From contig NZ_CP047289.1 of NCBI RefSeq assembly GCF_018279165.1, forward strand, positions 1,114,501-1,178,500: 64,000 bases of DNA. Reading direction: 5' to 3'. Every line of letters starts with the position of its first letter. Within the stretch, counting starts at the first letter, position 1. This document shows positions 26,801 through 35,211 of the stretch, piece after piece. Under the pieces are notes generated by a model, which was given only the letters and a program-made list of their open reading frames with translations, was not told where the DNA came from and did no database searches. Position numbers and translations under genes: made by a program. This DNA comes from Falsirhodobacter algicola (GTDB lineage: Bacteria > Pseudomonadota > Alphaproteobacteria > Rhodobacterales > Rhodobacteraceae).

Positions 26801-27370
26801 GGCCTCGGCCTCGGGAAGGCGGCCGCCCTCGCCCGGATGGCGCTGCAATTCGACATAGAGGCGGCCGGGATAGATCGCGGCCATGCGGGCCATGAGCGCC
26901 TCGGCCTTCGCGCGCTGCCCCGTGCGCAGCAGACGCCCCACCGGACCGTCCGGCCCGCCCGAGAGGCAGATCAGCCCGTCGCTATGGGCGGCCAGTTCCC
27001 CGAGCGTGACCTGCGGCAGTTGCCCGCCCTTGTCCACATAGAGGCAGGAGGACAGCTTCATCAGGTTCATATACCCCGCCTCGTCCTGCGCCAGCAGAAC
27101 GATGGGCGCGGCGGGGCGCGGCTTCTCTCCGGGCTGGGCCGGATCGTAATCGACCGCGACCTGACAGCCGACGATGGGCTGCACCCCCGCCCCCGAAGCG
27201 ATGACTGAGAATTCCAACGCACAGAACATGTTGTTCGTGTCGGTCACGGCGACGGCGGGCATCCCCGCATCGGCGCAGAGTTTCACGAGCTTCTTGACCG
27301 GCACCGCCCCTTCGAGAAGCGAGTGTTCGGTATGGACACGCAGATGGATGAAGCGGACAGGATTCGACAT
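23882..27370 (-). CDS. dnaE: DNA polymerase III subunit alpha
   Basis: This 1162-residue replicative polymerase catalyses chromosomal DNA synthesis. The N-terminal PHP domain starts HLRVHTEHSLLEG (about residues 9-21). The palm has the GPGRGSGAGSLVAYAL segment and catalytic PDFDIDFCMDRR (around 400). The helix-hairpin-helix and OB domains follow, with the SLFGEAGDDLPEP and GNRFAFVQLSD segments. The length matches alphaproteobacterial DnaE1 (about 1160) and differs from the error-prone DnaE2. The ATG at 27370 fits the family N terminus. Confidence 0.97.
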   Translation of the reverse strand: MSNPVRFIHLRVHTEHSLLEGAVPVKKLVKLCADAGMPAVAVTDTNNMFCALEFSVIASGAGVQPIVGCQVAVDYDPAQPGEKPRPAAPIVLLAQDEAGYMNLMKLSSCLYVDKGGQLPQVTLGELAAHSDGLICLSGGPDGPVGRLLRTGQRAKAEALMARMAAIYPGRLYVELQRHPGEGGRLPEAEALSERGHVEIAYAAGLPLVATNDVYFPKADMYEAHDALICIAEGAYVDQSQPRRRLTPQHYFKSEAEMCALFADLPEALQNTVEIARRCAFKASKRAPILPRFAEDEVEELRRQAREGLERRLAVIPHAVSVEEYHARLDFELGIIEKMGFPGYFLIVADFIKWAKDHQIPVGPGRGSGAGSLVAYALTITDLDPLRYALLFERFLNPERVSMPDFDIDFCMDRREEVIRYVQGKYGRDKVGQIITFGALLSKAAVRDVGRVLQMSFMQVDRLSKMIPLEGVKPVSIAKALADEPRLREAAKEEVVKRLLDYGQQVEGLLRNASTHAAGVVIGDRPLDALVPLYQDPRSDMPATQFNMKWVEAAGLVKFDFLGLKTLTVIQNAIDLIRSGGRDLHTAADGRRLYDPEPGTENDIGHIPLDDAATYELYSAARTVAVFQVESSGMMDALRRMKPTCIEDIVALVALYRPGPMENIPVYCEVKNGLREIESIHPTIDFILKETQGIIVYQEQVMQIAQVMAGYSLGGADLLRRAMGKKIAEEMAKERPKFIKGAAETHGIDAKKAGEVFDLLEKFANYGFNKSHAAAYAVVSYQTGWLKANHPVEFMAGVMNCDIDLTDKLAIYKREVDKLGIETVPPCVNRSLATFSVRDGKLVYGLGALKNVGVEAMRLIVEGRGDRPFASLFDMARRVDLKRVGKRPMEMLARAGAFDGLDRNRARVFEALDGLCAYSAAVHEARASAQVSLFGEAGDDLPEPRLGSRDDWLPVERLAEEMKAIGFYLSGHPLDDYMGPLRRKNVMTLTELTEAAASGPKAAKLAGSVGSKQERKSARGNRFAFVQLSDPTGLYEVTVFSDTLDQARDLLEPGSNVVLTVEAQLEGDTLKLLARAVQPIDSVAADSAGGGLRIHLERAEAAASVAALFARLDGARGRGEIRFCVTDDAGREIDLALRDRYPVTPQVKGAIKAMQGVVMVEDL

Positions 27371-27702
27371 GCCGCTTGATAACGCGGCAAGCGCGCCCGG
27401 AAAAGCGGCAGAGACCCGAAAGATGGCGATCCGCGATCACCTGCCCGTTGACGCGGCAGGTGCGATGCGGCCAGCGTCTTTTTCAAGCGCTCCTCTCTAC
27501 GCCGCATCGGGCGGGGCCTCCTCGGACGGGGATCGACCAGTACCGCGGCTGGATGTGTTATGCCTTCTGCGTCCCGACGGGACGGAACGCCGCCGATGTG
27601 CGGCGCAGGCCCGTCCCCGCACATCCCCGCCCTTGCATCCCATTGCGGTCCGGGCCCGAACGAACGTATTGATGTGCACGCACACCGAGACGGAGATCGC
27701 GG
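27371..27702. other. 332-base intergenic region between dnaE and the ABC importer
   Basis: This is the only gene-free stretch over 300 bases in the window. It holds a palindrome close to the dnaE start (GCCGC-8-GCGGC at 27371-27388), a possible three-way RNA junction at 27566-27609, and a weak plus-strand promoter TTGCGG (27643-27648), 18 bases, TATTGA (27667-27672). I see no convincing protein-coding frame with a ribosome-binding site. Confidence 0.6.
27566..27609 (+). ncRNA. possible structured RNA (three-way junction)
   Basis: TCTGC (27566-27570) can pair with GCAGG (27605-27609) to enclose two hairpins, TCCC-GAC-GGGA (27572-27582) and CGCC/GGCG-type arms at 27591-27604. The topology recalls a riboswitch aptamer, but the loops are small and I could not match it to a known class. 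A possible promoter downstream of it argues against a leader role. Confidence 0.2.
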
Positions 27703-29232
27703 ATGACAGGGGGCAACGTGCTGCTGCAACTGGACGGCCTGACCAAGGCCTATCCGGGCGTGGTGGCCAATGACGATGTCGGCTTCACCATAGGCCGGGG
27801 CGAGATTCATGCCCTGCTGGGAGAGAACGGCGCCGGGAAATCCACCCTCGTGAAGATGATCTACGGGCTGGTGAAGCCGGATGCCGGGCAGATGATCCTT
27901 GCGGGCCGCGAATTCGTGCCCGACCGCCCGGCCAGCGCGCGCCAGTCCGGCGTGGCGATGGTTTTCCAGCATTTCAGCCTGTTCGACGCGCTGACCGTGG
28001 CCGAGAATGTCGCCCTCGGCATGGAAACGCCGCCCCCCATGCGCGAATTGGCCGACCGCATCCGCTCCACCTCGGCCAATTACGGCCTGCCGCTGGACCC
28101 GGACCGCACCGTCGGCGATCTGAGCGCGGGCGAGCGTCAGCGCGTGGAGATCGTGCGCTGCCTTCTGCAGGACCCGCGCCTTCTGATCATGGATGAGCCG
28201 ACGAGCGTGCTGACCCCGCAAGAGGTGGCGATCCTGTTCAAGACGCTGCGCAAGCTGGCGGCCGAAGGAACCTCGATCCTCTATATCAGCCACAAGCTCG
28301 AAGAGATCCGCACCCTGTGCGACGCGGCGACAATCCTGCGCCGCGGCCGGGTCGTGGCCCGCTGCACCCCGCGCGAGAAGACGGCCCGCGAACTGGCCGA
28401 ACTGATGGTTGGCACGGTGCTGACCCCGCCCGAACGCGCCGCCACCCCCAAGGGCGATGTGGTGCTGGAGGTTGCGGCCCTGTCCGCCCCCTCGCCCATT
28501 CCGTTCGGCACGGCGCTGCGCGACATCGCCTTCAAGGTGCGCGGCGGCGAGGTGCTGGGCATCGCGGGCGTGGCCGGCAACGGTCAGGACGAATTGCTGC
28601 TGGCGCTGAACGGCGAGTTGCCGACCGCGCCGGACTGCGTGCGCATCCATGGCCGCCCCCTTGGGGATTGCGGCCCGCAGGTGCGGCGACAGGCGGGCCT
28701 CGTCTCCGCCCCCGAAGAACGTCTGGGCCATGCGGCCGCCCCCGACATGACCCTGACCGAGAACGCCCTTCTGTCGGGCGCCCTGCGCCGCGGGCTGGTG
28801 CGGCGCGGCTTCATCGATTGGGCGCGGACGCGCAGTTTCGCCGAAAGCGTGATCGCGGGCTTCGATGTGCGCACCCCCGGCACCGAGGTCGCGGCGCGCG
28901 CCTTGTCGGGCGGAAACCTGCAGAAATTCGTCATCGGGCGCGAGCTGTCGCAGGAACCGGCGGTGATCGTCGTGAACCAGCCTACATGGGGCGTCGATGC
29001 CGTGGCCGCCGCCGCGATCCGCCAGGCGATCCTCGATCGGGCGGCGGCGGGGGCGGCGGTGGTCGTCATCTCGCAGGATCTCGACGAACTGCTTGAAATC
29101 GCCGACAGCTTTGCGGCATTGAACGAAGGTCGCCTCAGCCCGCCGCGCCCCGTCGCCGGCCTGACGGTGGAGGAAATCGGCCTGAAGATGGGCGGCGCGC
29201 ACGGCATGGAGGTGGCGCATGATGCGTCTTGA
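27703..29232 (+). CDS. nucleoside-type ABC importer, double ATP-binding protein
   Basis: This 509-residue protein carries two fused ABC domains, as in ribose/nucleoside importers of the RbsA/NupA kind. The first has Walker A GENGAGKST (about 40-48) and signature LSAGERQR (near 140). The second has a degenerate Walker A (GVAGNGQDE) and signature ALSGGNLQK (near 400), a normal asymmetry in this family. It sits upstream of two permeases and a BMP-family binding protein, which together form a nucleoside or purine importer. It overlaps the first permease by 14 bases. Confidence 0.93.
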   Translation: MTGGNVLLQLDGLTKAYPGVVANDDVGFTIGRGEIHALLGENGAGKSTLVKMIYGLVKPDAGQMILAGREFVPDRPASARQSGVAMVFQHFSLFDALTVAENVALGMETPPPMRELADRIRSTSANYGLPLDPDRTVGDLSAGERQRVEIVRCLLQDPRLLIMDEPTSVLTPQEVAILFKTLRKLAAEGTSILYISHKLEEIRTLCDAATILRRGRVVARCTPREKTARELAELMVGTVLTPPERAATPKGDVVLEVAALSAPSPIPFGTALRDIAFKVRGGEVLGIAGVAGNGQDELLLALNGELPTAPDCVRIHGRPLGDCGPQVRRQAGLVSAPEERLGHAAAPDMTLTENALLSGALRRGLVRRGFIDWARTRSFAESVIAGFDVRTPGTEVAARALSGGNLQKFVIGRELSQEPAVIVVNQPTWGVDAVAAAAIRQAILDRAAAGAAVVVISQDLDELLEIADSFAALNEGRLSPPRPVAGLTVEEIGLKMGGAHGMEVAHDAS

Positions 29233-30304
29233 AAAGCGGGCCACGCCCTCACGGGCATGGGCCATCGCCACGCCGCTTCTGGCCGTGGCGCTGACGATGA
29301 TCGCGGGCGGCATCCTGTTCGCGCTTCTGGGTAAGGACCCGGTGGCGGCGATCCGCACGATCTTCTGGGACCCGCTCTTCAATCCGCAATTCGCGGCCTA
29401 TTCCCGCCCGCAGCTTCTGGTGAAGGCGGGGCCGCTGATCCTGATCGCGATCGGCCTGTCGCTGGGGTTCCGCGCCGGTGTCTGGAACATCGGCGCCGAG
29501 GGTCAGTACGTCATCGGCGCGATCACCGGGGCGGCGGCGGGCCTTGCCCTCTATCCGATGGACAGTCGGCTGATCTTTCCGCTGATGGTGCTGGCCGGGG
29601 CGGCGGGCGGTTTCGCATGGGCGATGATCCCGGCGCTGCTGCGCACGGTGTTCCGCACGAACGAAATTCTGGTCTCGCTTCTGCTGGTCTATGTCGCGCA
29701 GTCACTCCTGTCGTCCATGGCGCTGGGCGCGCTGCGCAACCCCGAGGGCGGGGGCTTTCCCGGATCGCGCAACCTGTCGCAATGGGCTTCCTCGGCCAAT
29801 CCCGAACTGCTGACGGGCACGGGGATGCATTGGGGGGTCGTCGCGGCCTTCATCGCGGTGATCTTCGCCTATGTGCTGCTGCAACGCCACATGCTCGGCT
29901 TCTCGATCCGGCTGGCGGGTCAAGCCCCGCGCGCGGCGCGCTTTGCCGGCGTGTCTCCGCGGCGGCTGGTGATCATCTGCTTCGGCATCTCGGGGGCGCT
30001 GGCCGGTCTGGCGGGCCTCTTCGAGGTGACGGGACCGGCGGGGCAGATCAACCTCGATTTCGCACAGGGCTACGGCTTCACCGCGATCATCGTCGCCTTC
30101 CTCGGCCGGTTGAACCCGGTGGGGATCCTGCTCGCCGGCCTCTTGATGGCGCTGACCTATATCGGCGGGGAACTGGCGCAGTTCATGCTGGGCCTGCCCG
30201 CCGCCGCCATTCAGGCGTTCCAAGGGATGCTGCTCTTCTTCCTGCTGGCGGTCGACATCCTGACGAATTACCGCATCCGCTGGTCCAGCAGGGAGACCGT
30301 GTGA
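29219..30304 (+). CDS. nucleoside-type ABC importer permease 1 (NupP/YufP type)
   Basis: This 361-residue inner-membrane protein of the BPD_transp_2 family has about 10 hydrophobic helices. Blocks such as AGVWNIGAEGQYVIGA and FRTNEILVSLLLVYVAQ are typical of the larger nucleoside permease. It pairs with the second permease, which begins at the base after its last codon region. ATG 29219 and ATG 29222 are both possible starts. The substrate class (nucleosides or purines) is inferred from the family and from the purine catabolism genes 8-10 kb downstream. Confidence 0.92.
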   Translation: MMRLEKRATPSRAWAIATPLLAVALTMIAGGILFALLGKDPVAAIRTIFWDPLFNPQFAAYSRPQLLVKAGPLILIAIGLSLGFRAGVWNIGAEGQYVIGAITGAAAGLALYPMDSRLIFPLMVLAGAAGGFAWAMIPALLRTVFRTNEILVSLLLVYVAQSLLSSMALGALRNPEGGGFPGSRNLSQWASSANPELLTGTGMHWGVVAAFIAVIFAYVLLQRHMLGFSIRLAGQAPRAARFAGVSPRRLVIICFGISGALAGLAGLFEVTGPAGQINLDFAQGYGFTAIIVAFLGRLNPVGILLAGLLMALTYIGGELAQFMLGLPAAAIQAFQGMLLFFLLAVDILTNYRIRWSSRETV

Positions 30305-31234
30305 ATGGATATCGGTGGCATCAATTTCGTCACGCTTCTGTCGACGCTGATCGTGGCCTCGGTCCCGATCCTGCTGGCCGCCCTCGGGGAGCTGGTGGTG
30401 GAGAAATCCGGCACCCTGAACCTCGGGGTGGAAGGGATGATGATCGTGGGCGCGGTGACGGGATTCGTCGCAGCCGTCTCGACCGGGAATCCGTTCCTCG
30501 GCTTCGTGGCGGGTGCGGCGGCCGGGGCGGCGATGGCCGGGATCTTCGCCGTGCTGACGCAGGTCCTTCTGGCAAATCAGGTCGCATCCGGGCTGGCGCT
30601 GACGCTGTTCGGGCTGGGCCTTTCCAGCCTGATCGGTCAGGGCTGGAACGGCATCCGCCCGCCGGTGACGGGGGATGTGCCCCTCGGCCCGCTGGCAGAG
30701 ATCCCGGTCCTCGGCCCCATCGTCTTTTCGCATGACTGGATGGTGTATCTGTCCTTCGCCATGGTCTTCGCGATCGGCTGGTATCTGAAATCCACGCGCG
30801 GCGGGCTGATCCTGCGGGCGGTGGGCGAAAGCCATGCGGCGGCCCACGCCCTCGGCTACAAGGTGCGGCGCATCCGCGTTCTGGCGCTGCTGTTCGGCGG
30901 GGCGATGGCCGGCTGCGGCGGGGCCTATGTCAGTCTGGTGCGCGTGCCGCAATGGACCGACGGCATCACCTCGGGCGCGGGCTGGATCGCCCTTGCCATC
31001 GTCGTCTTCGCCAGCTGGAAGCCGTGGCGCGTTCTTTTGGGCGCGTGGCTTTTCGGCGGCATCAGCGTGCTGCAACTGAACCTTCAAGCCGCTGGCAGCC
31101 GCATCCCGGTCGAGTATCTGTCGATGTCGCCTTATGTCATCACGATCCTCGTCCTTGTCCTGATATCCTCGGGCCGGGGGCGCACCATGGGTGCGCCGGC
31201 CGATCTGGGGCGCACGTTCCACACATCACAATAA
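30305..31234 (+). CDS. nucleoside-type ABC importer permease 2 (NupQ/YufQ type)
   Basis: This 309-residue inner-membrane protein has about 8-9 helices. ASVPILLAALGELVVEKSG and TLNLGVEGMMIVGAV near residues 18-50 are the hallmark of the smaller BMP-system permease. The segment VGESHAAAHALGYKVRRIRVLA is the conserved cytoplasmic coupling loop. It follows the first permease directly and precedes the binding protein by 15 bases. Confidence 0.93.
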   Translation: MDIGGINFVTLLSTLIVASVPILLAALGELVVEKSGTLNLGVEGMMIVGAVTGFVAAVSTGNPFLGFVAGAAAGAAMAGIFAVLTQVLLANQVASGLALTLFGLGLSSLIGQGWNGIRPPVTGDVPLGPLAEIPVLGPIVFSHDWMVYLSFAMVFAIGWYLKSTRGGLILRAVGESHAAAHALGYKVRRIRVLALLFGGAMAGCGGAYVSLVRVPQWTDGITSGAGWIALAIVVFASWKPWRVLLGAWLFGGISVLQLNLQAAGSRIPVEYLSMSPYVITILVLVLISSGRGRTMGAPADLGRTFHTSQ

Positions 31235-31249
31235 AACGGGGAGACACCA

Positions 31250-32335
31250 ATGAAACGCAGACTGCTTCTGGCGACCGCCGCCGCACTGATGGCGCTGCCC
31301 GCCGCGACCTTCGCGCAGGGCATGGACAAGGTGAAGGCGTGCTTCATCTATGTCGGCCCGGTGGGCGATGGCGGCTGGACCTTCCAGCACGATCAGGCCC
31401 GCAAAGCCCTGATCGAAGAGTTCGGCGACCGCGTCGATGCCAGCACCTATCAGGAATCCGTCCCCGAGGGCGCGGATGCCGAACGCGTGCTGACGCAGAT
31501 GGCGCTGTCGGGCTGCAACATCATCTTCGCCACCTCCTTCGGGTATATGGACGCGGTGAACAACGTCGCGGCCAAGTTCCCGAACGTGAAGTTCGAACAT
31601 GCCACCGGCTACCGCCGCGATCATGCGAACGTCTCCACCTATGACGCGCGCTTCTACGAAGGCCGCGCCGTCACCGGCACCATCGCCGGGATGATGACGA
31701 AATCGGACAAGATCGGCTATATCGGCTCCTATCCGATCCCGGAGAACATTCAGGGCATCAACGCCGCCTATCTCGCGGCGAAGAAGGTGAACCCGGATGT
31801 GACGATCTCGGTCGTGTGGGCCTATAGCTGGTTCGACCCGGCCAAGGAGGCCGACGCCGCCCGCGCGCTGATCGAACAGGGCGTGGACGTGATCCTGCAG
31901 CACACCGATTCCACCGCGCCCTTGGCCGAAGCGGCCAAGACCGAGGGTGTGATCGGCTTCGGTCAGGCTTCCGACATGGCGGAGTTCAAACCCTCGCCGC
32001 GCGTCGCCTCCATCATCGACAACTGGGCCCCCTACTACATCGAACGTGTGGGCGAGCTGCTGGATGGCACCTACGAACAGGGCGCCACTTGGGCCGGCAT
32101 CGCGGGCGGCGAGGTTCAGATCGGCGAGATCACGGACGCCGTTCCGGCCGATGTGAAGGCCGAGGCCGAGAAGGTGCGCGACGCCATCGCCTCGGGCGAG
32201 CTGCATCCCTTCACCGGCCCGCTGAACAAGCAGGACGGCACCGAATGGCTGGCCGATGGCGAAACGCCGGACGATGCCGATCTTGCCGGCATGAACTTCT
32301 TTGTCGAGGGCATCACCGGGCAGATCCCGAACTGA
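31250..32335 (+). CDS. BMP-family (basic membrane protein) substrate-binding protein
   Basis: This 361-residue periplasmic protein has a signal peptide (MKRRLLLATAAALMALPAATFAQ, cleaved near residue 22) and a BMP fold of the purine nucleoside receptor class. The ligand-loop segments VGDGGWTFQHDQAR (about 37-50), ATSFGYMDAV and WAYSWFDP are visible, and YIGSYPIPENIQGINA is the family core. No lipobox is seen, unlike the PnrA lipoproteins of spirochaetes. It is the last gene of the importer operon and is followed by two stem-loops. Confidence 0.92.
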   Translation: MKRRLLLATAAALMALPAATFAQGMDKVKACFIYVGPVGDGGWTFQHDQARKALIEEFGDRVDASTYQESVPEGADAERVLTQMALSGCNIIFATSFGYMDAVNNVAAKFPNVKFEHATGYRRDHANVSTYDARFYEGRAVTGTIAGMMTKSDKIGYIGSYPIPENIQGINAAYLAAKKVNPDVTISVVWAYSWFDPAKEADAARALIEQGVDVILQHTDSTAPLAEAAKTEGVIGFGQASDMAEFKPSPRVASIIDNWAPYYIERVGELLDGTYEQGATWAGIAGGEVQIGEITDAVPADVKAEAEKVRDAIASGELHPFTGPLNKQDGTEWLADGETPDDADLAGMNFFVEGITGQIPN

Positions 32336-32343
32336 GTTCCGAC

Positions 32344-32386
32344 GGGGGCGCGGTCTTCCGCCGCGCCCCCGTCACGCCCCCGTGAC
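32344..32386 (+). terminator. tandem stem-loops after the ABC importer operon
   Basis: GGGGGCGCGG (32344-32353) pairs with CCGCGCCCCC (32361-32370). GTCACG (32371-32376) pairs with CGTGAC (32381-32386). There is no T-tract, so termination may be partial or the structures may protect the mRNA end. Confidence 0.6.
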
Positions 32387-32443
32387 GCCGCATCCGATAC
32401 CGTGCACAAGGGAGGACGATTCCCGTGCCCCCTCGGAGCCCCG

Positions 32444-33223
32444 ATGCGCCCTCACCGCCTGCTCTTCCTGCTGATCTTCGTTCTCCTGTCCGCCTGTGGA
32501 TCGCGGGCACCCGATTACGTTCCGGGCCTGCCGCGCCAGTTCGGCGATGCGGCCCCCTATGATTGGCGGGGGCGCAATGTCCCGGCGGCCTATGCGATCC
32601 ATGGCGTGGATGTCGCCCGGTATCAAAGCAATGTGGACTGGTACGGCCTGCGCGCCCATGGCGTGCGCTTTGCTTTCGTGAAGGCGACCGAGGGCGGCGA
32701 TTACGTCGATCCGATGCTGGGCCGCCATCTGTCGGCCGCGCGGGCTGCGGGCGTTCCCAGCAGCGGTTATCACTACTACTATTTCTGCCGCACGGCACAG
32801 GAGCAGGCGGCATGGTTCATCGCCAATGTGCCGCGCCGCGCGGGCGATCTGCCGCCCGTCCTCGACATGGAATGGACGCCGACCTCCAAGACCTGCCGCC
32901 GCCGCCCCCCGGCCGAAGAGGTGCGTCAAGACGCGGCCACCTTCGCCTCCATCGTCACGGCCTATTACGGGCAGAAGCCGATCATCTATTCGACCGTGGA
33001 CTTCTTCCGCGACAACGAGATGTGGCGCGTGCCGGGGGTGGAGTTCTGGCTCCGCTCCGTCGCCGGGCACCCGTCCGAGGTGCATCCGGGACATGACTGG
33101 ACCTTCTGGCAGTACACCGGCACCGGCCTCATTCCGGGGGTCGAAGGGCGCATCGACATCAACGCCTTCCGCGGGTCGGAGCAGGAATGGGCGACATGGC
33201 TCGCCCTGCGCCAGCAGCGCTAG
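32444..33223 (+). CDS. GH25 family lysozyme-like lipoprotein
   Basis: This 259-residue exported protein has a lipoprotein signal (RLLFLLIFVLLSACGS, lipobox LSAC with Cys about 17). The glycoside hydrolase family 25 domain follows, with HGVDVARYQ (catalytic-site Asp), the family DxE motif in VLDMEWT, and YTGTGLIPGV near the C terminus. GH25 enzymes cleave the MurNAc-GlcNAc bond of peptidoglycan. An outer-membrane or periplasmic lipid anchor suggests a role in wall turnover. The ATG at 32444 gives the lipobox signal directly. The stop overlaps znuB by four bases. Confidence 0.88.
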   Translation: MRPHRLLFLLIFVLLSACGSRAPDYVPGLPRQFGDAAPYDWRGRNVPAAYAIHGVDVARYQSNVDWYGLRAHGVRFAFVKATEGGDYVDPMLGRHLSAARAAGVPSSGYHYYYFCRTAQEQAAWFIANVPRRAGDLPPVLDMEWTPTSKTCRRRPPAEEVRQDAATFASIVTAYYGQKPIIYSTVDFFRDNEMWRVPGVEFWLRSVAGHPSEVHPGHDWTFWQYTGTGLIPGVEGRIDINAFRGSEQEWATWLALRQQR

Positions 33224-34011
33224 GCCCGGCGCAACCGTCCGAACACCGCCGACAGCACGAACAGCGCCGCCGAGGCCGTCACGATGGACGGCCCGGCCGG
33301 TGTGTCGAAATGCCATGAAGCCCACAGCCCCGCCAGCGCGGCGATCGCGCCAAGGGCCGTCGCGCCGAACACCATCTCTTCGGGGCTGCGGGACAGCGCC
33401 CGCGCCGCCGCCGCCGGAATGATCAGCAGCGCCGAGATCAGAAGCGCGCCCACGATCTTCAGCGACAGCGCCACCACCAGCGCCAGCGCCAGCGTCAGCA
33501 CCAGCCGCTCCCGCATGGGGGACACGCCGTCGGCATGGGCCAGATCCTCGTTCACGGTGGTCAGCAGCAGGCGGTTCCAGCGCCATGCGATCAGCGCCGA
33601 GATCAGCGCGGCCCCGCCCCAGATGGTCAGCAGATCCATCCGCGACACGGCAAGGATATCGCCGAAGAGGAACGTCTCGAGGCTGATGCGCACGCCCTGC
33701 ACGAAGCTGATCGCGACGAGCCCGGTCCCGAGCGCGGCATGCGCCAGCACCCCCAGCACCGTGTCGGCGGCCCAGCCCCGGCCCGCGAGCCCCGCCACCG
33801 TCAGCCCCATCGCCCCCGCAACCAGCGCGGCCCCAAGGGCGACCGGCATATCGGCCGCCAGCGCCAGCGCCACCCCGAGGATCGCGGCATGCGATGTCGC
33901 ATCCCCGAAATAGGCCATCCGCCGCCAGACGACGAACACGCCGAGCGGCCCGGTCGCGCAGGCCACGCCCACCCCCGCCAGCGCCGCGCGCACCAGAAAA
34001 TCGTCAAGCAT
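33220..34011 (-). CDS. znuB: zinc ABC transporter permease
   Basis: This 263-residue inner-membrane protein of the ABC-3 family has about eight helices. The N terminus LDDFLVRAALAGVGVACATGPLGVFVVWRRMAYFGDATSHAA contains the family signature around residues 24-42 and is followed by FLFGDILAVSRMDL. It forms the zinc channel together with ZnuC and ZnuA. The ATG at 34011 overlaps the znuC 3' end by eight bases. The order zur-znuC-znuB is a typical alphaproteobacterial zinc operon. Confidence 0.93.
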   Translation of the reverse strand: MLDDFLVRAALAGVGVACATGPLGVFVVWRRMAYFGDATSHAAILGVALALAADMPVALGAALVAGAMGLTVAGLAGRGWAADTVLGVLAHAALGTGLVAISFVQGVRISLETFLFGDILAVSRMDLLTIWGGAALISALIAWRWNRLLLTTVNEDLAHADGVSPMRERLVLTLALALVVALSLKIVGALLISALLIIPAAAARALSRSPEEMVFGATALGAIAALAGLWASWHFDTPAGPSIVTASAALFVLSAVFGRLRRA

Positions 34012-34729
34012 GGTCGCACCCGTCGTGATCGTGATTGTGGTGATGGCGATAGAGCGCGAGCGCCCCGCGCGTCCCCTCGCCGAAAAGCGCGCGGTATTCG
34101 GGCGCGTTCGACACGACCCGCGGCGCGCCTTCGCAGCAGACATGCCCGTTCAGGCAGACCACCCGGTCCGAAGCGGCCATGACCACATGCAGATCGTGGC
34201 TGACCATCAGAACGGCCGCGCCGGTTTCCTGCCGTACCTCTTCCAGCAAACGGTAGAACGCGGCCTCGCCGGGCTGATCGAGGCCCTGCGTCGGTTCGTC
34301 CATCAGGATGGCCTGCGGATTGGCCAGCAGCGCCCGCGCCAGAAGCACGCGCTGCATCTGCCCGCCGGACAGGCCCGAAAGCATCCGCCGCTCCACCCCC
34401 GGCAGGCCGACGCGGGCCAGAACGGCACCGATATCGGCGGCGGATCTGCGATGCGGCAGCGACAGGAAACGCCCGACCGGCAGCGGCAGGGTCGGATCCA
34501 GCGCCAGCTTCTGCGGCACATAGCCGAGCCGGAGGCGCGGCGCGCGCCTCACGCGCCCGGCCTCGACCGGGACGATCCCCAGAAGGGTGCGCAGCAGCGT
34601 CGATTTCCCCGACCCGTTCGGGCCGACGATGGTGACGATCTCGGCCGGATCGAGGCTCAGGGACACATCGCGCAGCACCGGTTGGGCGCCCAGCGTGACG
34701 CTGACATTCTCGGCGGATAGAAGGCTCAT
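34004..34729 (-). CDS. znuC: zinc ABC transporter ATP-binding protein
   Basis: This 241-residue ATPase has Walker A GPNGSGKST (about residues 36-44), signature LSGGQMQRVLLARALL and Walker B ILMDEPTQGLD. The C-terminal tail is His/Asp-rich (ALYRHHHNHDHDGCDHA), a metal-binding extension seen in ZnuC proteins. The frame is open to 34753, but the ATG at 34729 overlaps the zur stop by four bases and gives the family N terminus MSLLSAENVSV. It energises ZnuB. Confidence 0.94.
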   Translation of the reverse strand: MSLLSAENVSVTLGAQPVLRDVSLSLDPAEIVTIVGPNGSGKSTLLRTLLGIVPVEAGRVRRAPRLRLGYVPQKLALDPTLPLPVGRFLSLPHRRSAADIGAVLARVGLPGVERRMLSGLSGGQMQRVLLARALLANPQAILMDEPTQGLDQPGEAAFYRLLEEVRQETGAAVLMVSHDLHVVMAASDRVVCLNGHVCCEGAPRVVSNAPEYRALFGEGTRGALALYRHHHNHDHDGCDHA

Positions 34730-35202
34730 GCGGCCTCGCGGCAGGAGGGGCACCGGCCCACGGCCTCGATGTTGGAACGTTCGATGACGAAGCCCCGCTC
34801 CCCCGCCGCCTGCTCCAGCGCGGCGCGCACCGGCTCGGCGGGCGCTTCGGCAACCTGATTGCAGGACCGGCAGATCAGGAAGGCCGGGGCATGCGCCTCG
34901 CCGGGATGCATGCAGGCGGCAAAGGCGTTGAGGCGGCGGATGCGGTGGGCAAAGCCCTGCTCCACCAGAAATTCCAGCGCGCGATAGGCAACGGGCGGCT
35001 GGTTGCCGAACCCTTCCGCCGCGAGGCGTTCCAGAACGTCATAGGCGCCCAGCGCGCGGTGTTCCTCCAGCAGGATTTCCAGCACGCGGCGGCGCACCGG
35101 GGTCAGCCGCAGCTTGCGTTCCGCGGCCATGGCCTCGGCCCGGGCCAGCAGATCACCGGCGCAATGCGCATGATCGTGACATCCGAAGGGCAATGGGTCC
35201 AT
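34726..35202 (-). CDS. zur: Fur-family zinc uptake regulator Zur
   Basis: This 158-residue repressor of the Fur family senses zinc and controls znu genes. An N-terminal CHDHAHC cluster precedes the winged helix (LTPVRRRVLEILLEEHRALGAYDVLERL). The dimerisation half has the structural zinc pairs CRSC (around 115) and CPSC near the C terminus. Operon position with znuC and znuB and a palindrome upstream identify it as Zur rather than Fur. The ATG at 35202 was chosen over an upstream ATG at 35265, which would overlap the divergent znuA promoter. Confidence 0.93.
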   Translation of the reverse strand: MDPLPFGCHDHAHCAGDLLARAEAMAAERKLRLTPVRRRVLEILLEEHRALGAYDVLERLAAEGFGNQPPVAYRALEFLVEQGFAHRIRRLNAFAACMHPGEAHAPAFLICRSCNQVAEAPAEPVRAALEQAAGERGFVIERSNIEAVGRCPSCREAA

Positions 35203-35211
35203 GACAGCCTC

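Noticed and set aside
27566-27609. Known purine or xanthine riboswitch
   Set aside because: The three-way shape is suggestive, but loop sizes and conserved bases do not match what I know of these classes, so only a generic structured RNA is reported.
27283-29382. 699-codon open frame on the minus strand opposite the ABC ATPase
   Set aside because: It covers the dnaE 5' end and the entire double ABC protein in antisense and lacks any domain signature.
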